From positions 124,001 to 188,000 of the forward strand of contig VGFT01000004.1 in the NCBI GenBank assembly GCA_016868775.1: a stretch of 64,000 nt of DNA, written 5' to 3'. The DNA comes from Bacteroidota bacterium (lineage in GTDB: Bacteria; Bacteroidota; Bacteroidia; Chitinophagales; Chitinophagaceae). How positions within the stretch are numbered: the first letter of the stretch is position 1; each line of letters opens with the position of its first letter. The notes beneath the pieces were generated by a model, which had not been told where the DNA came from, made no database searches, and saw only the letters and a list, made by a program, of their open reading frames with translations. Shown here in pieces: positions 7,883 to 15,823 of this stretch. The position numbers were made by a program, and so were the translations under genes.

Positions 7883-9508
7883 TCATTCTTGCTGGGTGAC
7901 AATCAATTTGTCGATCAGCAGTTCTGTATCCGGATCTACTACAATGCTTTCAATGGAACTGCCGGTGGGGATGGAAAAAAGTTGTTGGGATTTATGGACT
8001 TCAATTTTTATTCTCTTTTTTGTTCCGTTTTTCTGGATCAGATCCAGCGCAAGGTTCAATTGAAAAGGAAGGGTTTGTTGAAGTTGTGTGACATTCAGGC
8101 TAATGGATTTTTCGTCGGAATTGTTTTGCCATTGGATCTGCAACGAAGGGTTTACTTTCAAGGTGAGCCATTGACTGAAGAAAGCCGACCAATCTTGTTG
8201 GGTGATCAACGCTACGATCTTGCGGAAGTCATCCGTGTCGGCATTCTTTCCTTCGTAGGTTTCGTAATAGGCCCGGAGGATCCGTCTGAAATTGGCATCG
8301 CCCACTTGCCGGCGGATCATGTGCAGGATCCACCCACCTTTCTCGTAGCTGTTGGCATTGAGTAAGCTCATGTAATTTGCGGCGGAATCGATCACCGAAC
8401 GGGGAGTGCTGCTCAGGAATTCATTGATCTTTTCCCGATCGGCCTGTAACCGAGCCTTGAGTAGGGATTCGCCGTATTTGGATTCCAGGTACAGATGCGT
8501 CAGATACGTGGCGAAACCCTCGCTGAGCCAGAGGTGATGAAAACTTTTTTCGGTTGCCATGTTTCCAAACCATTGGTGGGCGATCTCGTGGGCGATCAGG
8601 GCTTCTTCCTCTCCTTTTCCTTTGGCTGAATTTTCGAAGTAAAAGATGGCACTTGCATTTTCCATGCCGCCGAAGATGGTTTTGGATTGTACATTGGCCA
8701 GTTTATCATAAGCATAGGGGCCGATGTATTGTTGCATCCATTCCAGGATGGGAAATGCTTGTGCATAGGTTTTGAATCCGCTGGTCGAGTCTTGTGGAAA
8801 GACCCAGCTGGTGACCGGCTTTGTGTTCCAAAGGAATCCAACCGTATCCACGGCAAAGCGAGCCACACCGATCACCATTACTTTGGTTGGCAATGGCTTT
8901 TTCTCCATCCAGTGTGAGAGGCGGTTTCCATCGGGCAGCACCTGATCGGAATTGCCAATGGGCACTCCATTAGACACCACCTGGTACTTATATGGAGCCT
9001 GAACGATGAAATCAACGGAGGCCTTATCGGCTGGATCATCTACACAGGGAATCCATTGGTGCGCGCGGTTGGGCCAGTTGTCGGCAAAGAAGGTGCGTTC
9101 GCCGTATTGATTTTTGGAGATGATCAGTCCGTCGCGCGGGATCCCATGGTATTCGATCCAAATTCGGGCTTCCTGGTCTTTTGCAAGGGGTTTGTCCAGA
9201 TCGATCCGAATGCGGTCGTTCGACAGCCATTCAAAGCTTAGCCGCGGGGCAAGGGTATCCTGTCGATGGTCATAGCGACCTACTTGGGACACCTGCATTC
9301 CCTTTCCATTTTTGTCATATTTGGCCAGGTCAATCTCAATCTGCTGTAAAGGTTGCTGGGCACGGAATTCAATGTCTGCTTTTCCGTAGATTCGGTTGGA
9401 GCTGTCAGACAGGTTGATTGCGAATCGGTAATTCAATACGTCGATCGTCCGCTGCGCGCACAGAGAGAAGCTCAGGAAGCATGTTGCGATCAGCAGAAAT
9501 TTTCTCAT
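7883..9508 (-). CDS. Secreted M1 family zinc aminopeptidase
   Basis: The 541-residue protein has a signal peptide (MRKFLLIATCFLSFSLCAQ), an N-terminal beta domain, the exopeptidase motif GGMENA near residue 280, and the zinc site HEIAHQWFG near 304 with the third ligand Glu in LSEGFATYL 18 residues later. It should trim N-terminal residues from peptides in the periplasm or outside the cell. It is shorter than ERAP-type M1 enzymes and lacks their large C-terminal helical domain, like many Bacteroidota homologues. Its start overlaps the stop of the MutS-like gene (ATGA), a coupling with no obvious functional logic. Confidence 0.92.
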   Translation of the reverse strand: MRKFLLIATCFLSFSLCAQRTIDVLNYRFAINLSDSSNRIYGKADIEFRAQQPLQQIEIDLAKYDKNGKGMQVSQVGRYDHRQDTLAPRLSFEWLSNDRIRIDLDKPLAKDQEARIWIEYHGIPRDGLIISKNQYGERTFFADNWPNRAHQWIPCVDDPADKASVDFIVQAPYKYQVVSNGVPIGNSDQVLPDGNRLSHWMEKKPLPTKVMVIGVARFAVDTVGFLWNTKPVTSWVFPQDSTSGFKTYAQAFPILEWMQQYIGPYAYDKLANVQSKTIFGGMENASAIFYFENSAKGKGEEEALIAHEIAHQWFGNMATEKSFHHLWLSEGFATYLTHLYLESKYGESLLKARLQADREKINEFLSSTPRSVIDSAANYMSLLNANSYEKGGWILHMIRRQVGDANFRRILRAYYETYEGKNADTDDFRKIVALITQQDWSAFFSQWLTLKVNPSLQIQWQNNSDEKSISLNVTQLQQTLPFQLNLALDLIQKNGTKKRIKIEVHKSQQLFSIPTGSSIESIVVDPDTELLIDKLIVTQQE

Positions 9509-10839
9509 TTTTCAATATTACGTTGAATTTGCCGTAGTAGGTCTGTTACCCCCTCCCGTTCCAGGATGCGGTAGCCGATGCGGTCTGCGCTGACACCTTC
9601 TTTCATCTGATAGGAAAAATGGAGGGAATCAGGTCTGACCTCTGTTTCAAAGTACCGAAATAAGATTGCGGATTCCGAATGAAGGGATTCGCCAATCTCA
9701 TAGAGGTGTGTGGAAAGCAGCGTAAGGGCGTTGGGCAGATGAATGATGCCTTGTATAACGGCCAGGGAGCAACGCCGGGCATCTTCTACATTGGTTCCCT
9801 TGAAAAGTTCATCGATCAGTACCAACCATTTTCGCCCGTCCATCATGTGCTCCAGGGTTTTTTTGATGCGTTGCACTTCGTTAAAAAAATAACTTTCCCC
9901 TTTTTCAACATTGTCCGTAATGGTAACGTTGCTCAGCAGTCCTTCGAAAAAACTCAATTCCATTCGACGAGCCGGAACGCCCATGCCGAGGTGGGCCAGG
10001 TAAACAGCAATGCCAACGGATTTGATCAGGGTGCTTTTGCCCGCCATATTTGCTCCTGTCAGAAAAAGCAATCGGTTGGAAACACCCAGCTCCAAGTCGT
10101 ACCCAACCGGATTTTCCAATTGAATATGGGTCAACTGTTCCGTTAGAAGAAAAGGTATTTCCGAATCCCGAAACACCGGGAAGGTCAAGTTCAACGCGTG
10201 GGTGGCTTTGGCCATCGCATACCAGGCATCCAACTGATAGTATAGGTTCACGAGCTCAATCAGTTCGTTTCTATTCTCCGTTCGCGTGAGGCGGGCTAAT
10301 TGAAGACCGAGCAGGTAGGTGTCCATTGCTTTCTCCTTACCGCAAGCCAGACGGTTCAAGTTGCTTCGTTGCAGCAGGTGGTGCAATCGGGTGCGTTCTT
10401 GTTGAAGGGGACTATCCGTTCCAACGGCCATCAGTAATTCCAGAATCTGTTGGCAACCCTCATACAGATCAATCAAGTGGGGCAGGCTGTAGCATATCAT
10501 AGAATGATCGGCGGGGTGAAGCCAGCGGTAGAGTAGATTTCCGAGAGAGGCGTAAGATTCTCCAATAGGATCAAGGGGGTACTCCAGCCATTTTTCCACG
10601 GCATGCAAGGTGCCGTTGGTAACTCGGTTGGGCCATTTTTCTAGTTGCTGCGCAATCTGTTGCAGCAGGTGTTGACGGGCTTCAATGTGTTGTCGGTTGG
10701 ACAAAGGATTTTCAAATAAGCGTCGCAGTTCCTCTCTTCCACCATCGGTACAGGCAAAATTCAGTCGATGAAAAATGGAAAATCGCTCTTCGGGGTGGAA
10801 AAGATTCAAATCGGCTCGGGTGATGGGATCAACGTGCAT
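9505..10839 (-). CDS. MutS-like ATPase lacking the mismatch-recognition domain
   Basis: The 444-residue protein keeps only the core and ATPase parts of MutS: helical core residues from about 1-230, then Walker A TGANMAGKST near 262 and Walker B LVLIDELFKGTN near 345, with the LSTHLYEI switch after it. The N-terminal mismatch-binding domain (FxE motif) and connector are absent, and no Smr nuclease is attached, so it is neither MutS1 nor MutS2. Short MutS homologues of this kind are widespread in Bacteroidota; their role in DNA metabolism is not settled. It is the first gene of the minus-strand run. Confidence 0.85.
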   Translation of the reverse strand: MHVDPITRADLNLFHPEERFSIFHRLNFACTDGGREELRRLFENPLSNRQHIEARQHLLQQIAQQLEKWPNRVTNGTLHAVEKWLEYPLDPIGESYASLGNLLYRWLHPADHSMICYSLPHLIDLYEGCQQILELLMAVGTDSPLQQERTRLHHLLQRSNLNRLACGKEKAMDTYLLGLQLARLTRTENRNELIELVNLYYQLDAWYAMAKATHALNLTFPVFRDSEIPFLLTEQLTHIQLENPVGYDLELGVSNRLLFLTGANMAGKSTLIKSVGIAVYLAHLGMGVPARRMELSFFEGLLSNVTITDNVEKGESYFFNEVQRIKKTLEHMMDGRKWLVLIDELFKGTNVEDARRCSLAVIQGIIHLPNALTLLSTHLYEIGESLHSESAILFRYFETEVRPDSLHFSYQMKEGVSADRIGYRILEREGVTDLLRQIQRNIEK

Positions 10840-10858
10840 GGGTTCTTGGTCTTAGTGC

Positions 10859-10866
10859 TACCTTCG
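10859..10866 (+). promoter_or_regulatory. Possible -7 element (TACCTTCG) upstream of the RemB-like gene
   Basis: TACCTTCG differs from TAnnTTTG at one base and lies 66 nt before ATG 10932. The same octamer occurs 4 nt before the small ORF at 14794. This is weak evidence taken alone. Confidence 0.25.
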
Positions 10867-10902
10867 ATGGGTCTCTGGCTTAGCTGTTTTCATGGGATGT
10901 CA

Positions 10903-10921
10903 TATGCAATAAAAATGCATA
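10903..10921. repeat. Inverted repeat TATGCA-N7-TGCATA in the mutS-like/remB-like spacer
   Basis: Two perfect 6-bp arms flank an A-rich 7-nt centre, 11 nt before the RemB-like start and 63 nt from the divergent MutS-like start. The size and symmetry fit a dimeric regulator site, but no cognate regulator is nearby and short AT-rich palindromes also occur by chance. Confidence 0.4.
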
Positions 10922-10931
10922 GTATTACTGT

Positions 10932-12614
10932 ATGAATCTACGTCAATATAGAAAATCTTTATTGGGGATCGGTGGTTGGTTGATCTTTGTTTCTGCCGGG
11001 GCCCAGCAAACCTATTGGATGCCGGGTGATGCGGTCAACCACACCCTCCGGCGAATTGAGATTCTCTCCGGTTCCACCAGCGGAAATCCCGTGTTTACCA
11101 AATGCTGGCCGTCCCCCCGTACGGCCGAGTGGATCAAGCCCATTCCAAATGCCTCGGCGGCCGATCGCTGGAATTGGGAGGCCATTCGCGCGGGACAACT
11201 CTCTATTTCCGAGATTCCGGCCGATTCGACCTCTGTTATTCCGGTATCTCGACCTCGAAATTGGGGTCCGTTTTTTAAGCGGGCGGCTAATTTTTACGAC
11301 GTACATGTGCCCGATTTTGACCTGATCGTGAATCCGGTATTGGGAATCGGTCGCAGCATCGAGCCCGGAGGAGAAAGTCGCTTATTCCAAAACACACGCG
11401 GCGTTGTGGTTGATGGACGTATCGCGGGTAAGATCGGATTTCACTCCTATCTCACCGAAAATCAGGAGCGGTTGCAGTTGTATGCACAGCAGTGGGAGCG
11501 TACCCGTATGGCCCTTCCCAATCAAGGCTTTTACAAATCGTTCAAAGGATCCGGGTATGATTTTTTTGATGCCCGCGGATACATCACCTTTCCCGCCACC
11601 AAATACGTGGAAGTGGCATTCGGATACGATCGGCATTTCATTGGGAATGGTCACCGCTCATTGTTCCTGAGTGATTGGGGAAACAGTGCCATGTTCCTTC
11701 GTTTGAATACCCGCATCTGGAAATTCAATTACCGGAATTTATTCTTGGAATTGGATCAGGCCGACAATCGTTCGAGCGATCGCTTGCTGGCAAAGAAATA
11801 CGCCGCGATGCATCACCTCGATTTGCAGGTCAATCGTTGGCTTCAGCTCGGCTTGTTTGAAGGAGTGATCTTCAGTCGACCCAACGGGATCGACCTTTCC
11901 TATTTGAATCCGATTATTTTTTACCGATCGATTGAACACCAACACGGAAGCCGCGACAATGCAGTGGCGGGATTGGATTGGAAGATCAAACCATTCAAAC
12001 TTGCGCAATTCTACGGACAGTTTTTGTTGGATGAGTTCTATTTATCCGAGTTAAGGGCCGGCAACCAGTGGTGGGCAAACAAGTGGGGTTATCAGGCCGG
12101 GCTTCATTACATGAATGTGGGTGGAGTTCAAAATTTAGACCTGCAGTTGGAATACAACCGAGTTCGTCCCTTTACGTACTCGCACCGCGATTCCATTACC
12201 AATTACACGCATTACAATCAACCGCTGGCGCATCCGCTGGGTGCCAATTTTTCGGAGTTTATAGGGATTGTTCGTTGCCAGCCCTTGCCCCGCATGCGGA
12301 TGGAGGCGAAGGTGGTCTCGTATCGGCAGGGGCGCGACAGTACGGCGCGCAGTTTTGGCTCCAATATTTTTCTTCCGTATAACCCGCCTTTTCGGGTTGG
12401 CGATTACGGCTATGCAGTTGGAAGTGGTCGCGACACCCGTGTATTGCTGGCCAATCTTTTTGTATCCTACGAATGGATCCGAAATCTGTTCGTGGAAGCG
12501 CAGGCCGGTTATCGCCGCGAGCGTTCGCTTACCAAGCCGCTCTCCGACATCCGCACAAAATGGTACAGTTTAGGACTCCGGTGGAATTGGATGCGTCGGG
12601 AGATCGATTATTGA
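10932..12614 (+). CDS. Outer-membrane beta-barrel protein, RemB/Wzi capsule-assembly-like
   Basis: The 560-residue protein has a signal peptide ending in AGAQ and a long run of amphipathic strands. The central segment (FFDARGYITF, then FGYDRHFIGNGHRSLFLSD) matches the Wzi-like barrel family, to which the Flavobacterium gliding-motility protein RemB also belongs. Wzi anchors capsule polysaccharide at the outer membrane; RemB affects motility on surfaces. I cannot decide between these roles from sequence. The next gene is porT, though on the opposite strand, which agrees with an envelope and secretion theme. Confidence 0.72.
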   Translation: MNLRQYRKSLLGIGGWLIFVSAGAQQTYWMPGDAVNHTLRRIEILSGSTSGNPVFTKCWPSPRTAEWIKPIPNASAADRWNWEAIRAGQLSISEIPADSTSVIPVSRPRNWGPFFKRAANFYDVHVPDFDLIVNPVLGIGRSIEPGGESRLFQNTRGVVVDGRIAGKIGFHSYLTENQERLQLYAQQWERTRMALPNQGFYKSFKGSGYDFFDARGYITFPATKYVEVAFGYDRHFIGNGHRSLFLSDWGNSAMFLRLNTRIWKFNYRNLFLELDQADNRSSDRLLAKKYAAMHHLDLQVNRWLQLGLFEGVIFSRPNGIDLSYLNPIIFYRSIEHQHGSRDNAVAGLDWKIKPFKLAQFYGQFLLDEFYLSELRAGNQWWANKWGYQAGLHYMNVGGVQNLDLQLEYNRVRPFTYSHRDSITNYTHYNQPLAHPLGANFSEFIGIVRCQPLPRMRMEAKVVSYRQGRDSTARSFGSNIFLPYNPPFRVGDYGYAVGSGRDTRVLLANLFVSYEWIRNLFVEAQAGYRRERSLTKPLSDIRTKWYSLGLRWNWMRREIDY

Positions 12615-13334
12615 TCAGCCTTCCAGGTGAATGCTGAAGATGATCATGCGGGATTGGATCCGGTCGAATACATTGGAGAATTTCAGGTTTTCATCGCGGG
12701 CGTGAATGTTCCGTAGGCCGTTGCTGATCTTGATCTCCGGAGAGAAGATGAAACTTTCGAAGAAGAAGTTGAAGCCGATCCCGAACTCGGGACCAAAATC
12801 ATGTTTTTCGATCTTAACCAATTCTTCGGCGCGTTTGGCTCGTGCATTGCTGGCCATATCGATGTCGGCCTTCATGCCGGCCAGGGTATAGACGCGAAAA
12901 TTTCCGATGCGGTCGCTTTGAAATTTGATCTGTAGGGGGAAGGACATTGTCACGGACTCCACCGTTTTCTTGATGTCTGTTTCCCCATTGAAATCCGGGT
13001 ACTTTAGTTTGTAAAAGATGTTCCGTTCAATGAACATCAATTGGGGGTTGAAGCGTAGTTGAAATCGATCCGACAGCCGGGCCGTGGCGGAAAGGCCGAG
13101 TGACAGCCCGCCGCTGTTGATGGGTTCAGCGACCAGCACGCTGTCGTCATCTAAAAATTGCGGATGCAGCGAGGTATGAAAGCGGGCCAGGTTGCCGCCC
13201 AAGGTTATCCCAAAGTAGTAAGGCTTGCTGTCGTGGTCGAACAGGTTGAGTTCAACGCGTCCGAACTGCGCCTTTGCCCTAACCGGGTGGATCAAGGCAA
13301 TGGAAAGGGACAGAAGAAGTAAGGTCCGATTCAT
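12615..13334 (-). CDS. porT: Type IX secretion system protein PorT (SprT)
   Basis: The 239-residue protein has a signal peptide (MNRTLLLLSLSIALIHPVRAKAQ) followed by an eight-strand barrel with YYFGITLGGNLARF, a long charged loop and the C-terminal strand MIIFSIHLEG. Length and features fit PorT/SprT, an outer-membrane barrel needed for type IX secretion and gliding. The gene overlaps ubiE by 4 nt (ATGA); the ubiE-porT pair is conserved in Bacteroidota as far as I know, and this supports the call. It ends next to the RemB-like gene, tail to tail. Confidence 0.82.
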   Translation of the reverse strand: MNRTLLLLSLSIALIHPVRAKAQFGRVELNLFDHDSKPYYFGITLGGNLARFHTSLHPQFLDDDSVLVAEPINSGGLSLGLSATARLSDRFQLRFNPQLMFIERNIFYKLKYPDFNGETDIKKTVESVTMSFPLQIKFQSDRIGNFRVYTLAGMKADIDMASNARAKRAEELVKIEKHDFGPEFGIGFNFFFESFIFSPEIKISNGLRNIHARDENLKFSNVFDRIQSRMIIFSIHLEG

Positions 13335-14083
13335 AAGGGGCGTGTAGCGAGATAGCGGGAGCAGATGCCTCCGGTGTAAGTTTTATATTCCCCTTCGGTA
13401 TAGCCGATGGATTTTAAGATGTTCAAAAGCTCGTCCCGTTCAGGAAACAAGCGGGCGGATTCGTCCAAATAAGCGTACGCTTTTTTATCCTGTCCCATCC
13501 AGCCGGCCAAGGTTGGAGCGAATCGCTTCATATAAAATTGGTAGATCGCTCGCCAGATCGGGTTTTGGGGGCGGGAGAATTCCAGGATCAGCAGTTTACC
13601 ACCCGGACGGAGTACTCGAAACATTTCATTGAGTCCGGCGGTCAAGTTCTGAAAATTTCGGATTCCGTAGGCTACCATAACCAAGTCAAACGATTGGTCG
13701 GGTTGCTTTATTGCCTCCGCGTCGCCCGATTCCAGTCGGATTCGAGTGTGCTTGTTTGCCTTCTCGATCTTTTGTTGGCCAACTCCTAGCATTTGGGTAG
13801 AAATGTCGATTCCAACGATTGAATCGGGATGCAGGATCCGTTCGGCGAGCAGGGCCAGATCGGCGGTTCCGGTGGCCACATCCAAGATCTTTTTCGGCGC
13901 AAAGGGGATCAGGTGCCGTAGGGAATCTTTTCTCCAGTGAAGGTCTATCCGGGCAGAGAGAAATCGGTTTAGCAGGTCGTATCGAGGTGCGAGGCGATCA
14001 AACATCCGGGCCACTTGTTCCTTTTTGCTGGAACCCGAATCCGGTTCGGGAACAACGGCATCGTGTGGCAGGGGGTTATTCAT
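13331..14083 (-). CDS. ubiE: Demethylmenaquinone methyltransferase
   Basis: From ATG 14083 the product has 250 residues, the normal size. It carries the SAM-binding motif LDVATGTADLAL near residue 68, the UbiE signature YGIRNF, and LRPGGKLLILEFSRP. It methylates demethylmenaquinone to menaquinone in the respiratory quinone pathway. The frame stays open to 14251, but that extension would run across the divergent engB start. A perfect TACCTTTG element ends 6 nt before ATG 14083. It is co-transcribed with porT. Confidence 0.95.
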   Translation of the reverse strand: MNNPLPHDAVVPEPDSGSSKKEQVARMFDRLAPRYDLLNRFLSARIDLHWRKDSLRHLIPFAPKKILDVATGTADLALLAERILHPDSIVGIDISTQMLGVGQQKIEKANKHTRIRLESGDAEAIKQPDQSFDLVMVAYGIRNFQNLTAGLNEMFRVLRPGGKLLILEFSRPQNPIWRAIYQFYMKRFAPTLAGWMGQDKKAYAYLDESARLFPERDELLNILKSIGYTEGEYKTYTGGICSRYLATRPL

Positions 14084-14120
14084 GCGACGCAAAGGTAACA
14101 TTTGCCGACCTTTGCCTTTC
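14084..14120. promoter_or_regulatory. 37-bp divergent promoter region, ubiE/engB
   Basis: On the minus strand TACCTTTG (14097-14090) ends 6 nt before the ubiE ATG. On the plus strand GACCTTTG (14107-14114), one base off TAnnTTTG, ends 6 nt before the engB ATG. Both transcripts would then start at or very near the start codon. No Shine-Dalgarno sequence is present on either side. Confidence 0.5.
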
Positions 14121-14738
14121 ATGGAAATCATTCGCGCCCAGTACCTGATCAGCAGTGCCACGCACAAGCAATGCCCGGCGGCGGACCGCCCGGAGTTCGC
14201 TTTTATCGGAAGAAGCAATGTGGGCAAGTCATCGCTGATCAATATGCTCACCCGTCAGCAAGGGTTGGCCAAGACTTCGGCTCGACCGGGTAAAACCCAA
14301 CTCATCAACCATTTTACCGTAACCTCCGCTGACAAAAAGAATTGGTATTTGGTCGACCTGCCCGGATACGGATACGCCACCGTCTCACAAAAAGCTCGTC
14401 GCAATTGGGGCAATATGATTGAATCCTATATACGAAAACGCGAAAACCTGCTTTGTTTATTCGTGCTGATCGACAGCCGCCACTCGCCACAAACCATCGA
14501 CATCAATTTTATAAATGCACTGGGGAATTGGAAAATTCCTTTTGTATTGGTCTTTACCAAGGCCGATAAGAATAAGCCGGGTGCCACGCTTCGTCACCGC
14601 GATGAATTTCTATCTGTCCTCTCTCAAACCTGGGAAATGCCACCCCCTCACGTGATCACCTCGGCCGTCAGCCGAGCAGGTCGGGAAGAATTGCTGGCGC
14701 ACCTGGAGGCGTTCCTTCAGGAATATGTAGCACGCTGA
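14121..14738 (+). CDS. engB: Ribosome biogenesis GTPase EngB (YihA/YsxC)
   Basis: From ATG 14121 the 205-residue protein has the G1 motif GRSNVGKSS near residue 30, the G2 threonine in the ARPGKTQ region, G3 DLPGYG near 79, G4 TKAD near 148 and G5 TSAVS. It is a circularly ordinary TRAFAC GTPase needed for 50S subunit assembly. The upstream frame is open to 14025, but that extension lies inside ubiE on the other strand and has no homology to the family. Confidence 0.95.
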   Translation: MEIIRAQYLISSATHKQCPAADRPEFAFIGRSNVGKSSLINMLTRQQGLAKTSARPGKTQLINHFTVTSADKKNWYLVDLPGYGYATVSQKARRNWGNMIESYIRKRENLLCLFVLIDSRHSPQTIDINFINALGNWKIPFVLVFTKADKNKPGATLRHRDEFLSVLSQTWEMPPPHVITSAVSRAGREELLAHLEAFLQEYVAR

Positions 14739-14793
14739 TCGGCCTCCTGTTATATTCCATAAAAGTAGAACCCGGCTGCAGTACCTTCGTGGG

Positions 14794-14949
14794 ATGCGGG
14801 GTCAGTTCTCGAATCGTAAAATTTTATTGATTGCCTATATAGTATTGATCCTGATTTACTGGAGAGCCCAGTTGGTAGCAGGACCCTATGAGCAGTCCAT
14901 TCGATCGCGCCTTACGCCGCCTTCCAATCAACTCGCAACAAACCCCTGA
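14794..14949 (+). CDS. Small single-pass membrane protein, 51 residues
   Basis: ATG 14794 opens a 51-codon frame ending at TGA 14947-14949. The product begins MRGQFSNRK and then has a transmembrane helix (ILLIAYIVLILIYW, residues about 10-23), followed by a polar tail. A TACCTTCG element, one base off the -7 consensus, ends 3-4 nt before the ATG, the same geometry seen at other starts in this window. The next ORF begins 7 nt after its stop. I do not recognise it; coding status rests on the promoter position and the membrane helix alone. Confidence 0.45.
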   Translation: MRGQFSNRKILLIAYIVLILIYWRAQLVAGPYEQSIRSRLTPPSNQLATNP

Positions 14950-14956
14950 TCATCCT

Positions 14957-15253
14957 ATGACACGTATCCTTTTTCTAGTGGTTTACTGTTTGACTTTGTC
15001 CTACTTCTCTTTGGCTCAACCGGGACTAAAAGGGAAGCGATTGGATACCTCAGTAGTTATTTTGGGCAAGGATACTACATTGACCAAGTTGGTAAAATTC
15101 AAAGACAGCGTAGCTCGACTGGAGCCCAAGCGGCAAGATCTCCGCGAGCCGAAAGAAGCCGATGATGGATTTTATGCCCTTTTGATTGCCGGAGCCGTTG
15201 TGGTCATTGTTTGGGCTGGCCGACGGGCCTGGCTTCGCAGCCGAAAACAATAA
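14957..15253 (+). CDS. Small secreted/membrane protein of unknown function
   Basis: From ATG 14957 the product has 98 residues: a signal peptide (MTRILFLVVYCLTLSYFSLAQ), a polar segment rich in Lys, Asp and Thr, and a C-terminal transmembrane helix (about residues 71-88) ending in a basic WLRSRKQ tail. The mature middle would therefore be periplasmic with the C-terminus in the cytoplasm. An in-frame ATG at 14888 would extend it across the end of the 51-residue ORF and hide the signal peptide, so I reject it. No family recognised. It ends 12 nt from the convergent YkuK gene. Confidence 0.6.
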   Translation: MTRILFLVVYCLTLSYFSLAQPGLKGKRLDTSVVILGKDTTLTKLVKFKDSVARLEPKRQDLREPKEADDGFYALLIAGAVVVIVWAGRRAWLRSRKQ

Positions 15254-15265
15254 TCTTTCTGATTA

Positions 15266-15739
15266 TCAGTTTACGGCTTTGTTGGCACAGCTGCTGCTGG
15301 CAAAAGCCTCGGGTTTTGCCTTGAAAGCAAATCCCATTCCGAGGATATATCCCATGGCTTCCCGAAGTGCGTCGTTGCTTTTGAATTGCGGATTGGTGTT
15401 GATATCGGCATGCACTTCCATGTCCACTTGGTATGTGTTGAACAGCGGACACAGTTGATACGCAATGTCGATACTTTTTGCAACTTCCGTTAGCATCCGT
15501 TCCTTGATACCCAATGATTGCTGGGTTCTTTCGTTGTGGATGTACATAAATCCACCGCGTCCGGAACGCAAGAAGACGATCACGGTTGCATATTCTGTTT
15601 CACTGCCTTTCACTTGCGAATCGGTGCCGATGCAAACTTTTAGTTTGTGTCCGGCTTCCGTCTCGCGGCGCAAGGTATTTTCTACTGCGTCGTAGATGGG
15701 TTGATCGAGGGGTTCGCCGTTGAAGGTTCTCCAGAGCAT
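15266..15739 (-). CDS. YkuK family RNase H-fold protein (DUF458)
   Basis: The 157-residue protein has the family hallmarks: CIGTDSQVKGSETEYATVIVF with the Asp expected for an RNase H-like metal site, then VDMEVHADIN in the middle and the C-terminal AFASSSCANKAVN. DUF458/YkuK proteins have an RNase H-like fold; the B. subtilis member is linked to sporulation or stress, but the activity is not defined. The ATG sits directly after the T-run of a strong hairpin on the same strand, an unusual start context. Confidence 0.85.
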   Translation of the reverse strand: MLWRTFNGEPLDQPIYDAVENTLRRETEAGHKLKVCIGTDSQVKGSETEYATVIVFLRSGRGGFMYIHNERTQQSLGIKERMLTEVAKSIDIAYQLCPLFNTYQVDMEVHADINTNPQFKSNDALREAMGYILGMGFAFKAKPEAFASSSCANKAVN

Positions 15740-15773
15740 AAAAAAGAGGTTCCCCTAAGTTAGGGAAACCTCT
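15739..15773 (-). terminator. Hairpin and T6 run abutting the ykuK-like start codon
   Basis: Two 14-nt arms (15745-15758 and 15760-15773) pair with one mismatch. On the minus strand the stem is followed by TTTTTT and then at once by the ATG of the YkuK gene. It lies 50 nt past the end of the interrupted protease gene and should terminate that operon. The DNA for the U-tract thus also forms the 5' end of the next gene. Confidence 0.7.
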
Positions 15774-15795
15774 GGAAGAAAAGGGCACAAACCAT

Positions 15796-15811
15796 CGCTC
15801 CTTAGGGAGCG
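15796..15811 (-). repeat. Second small hairpin downstream of the protease gene
   Basis: CGCTCC and GGAGCG arms pair around a 4-nt loop, 13 nt past the protease stop. There is no T-run on the minus strand, so it is not a terminator alone; it may protect the mRNA 3' end. Confidence 0.35.
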
Positions 15812-15823
15812 GAGAGAAAATTG

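Noticed and set aside
14084-14251. Extended N-terminus of ubiE running across the engB start
   Set aside because: UbiE homology starts at 14083, where a perfect -7 box precedes the ATG; the extension is antisense to engB.
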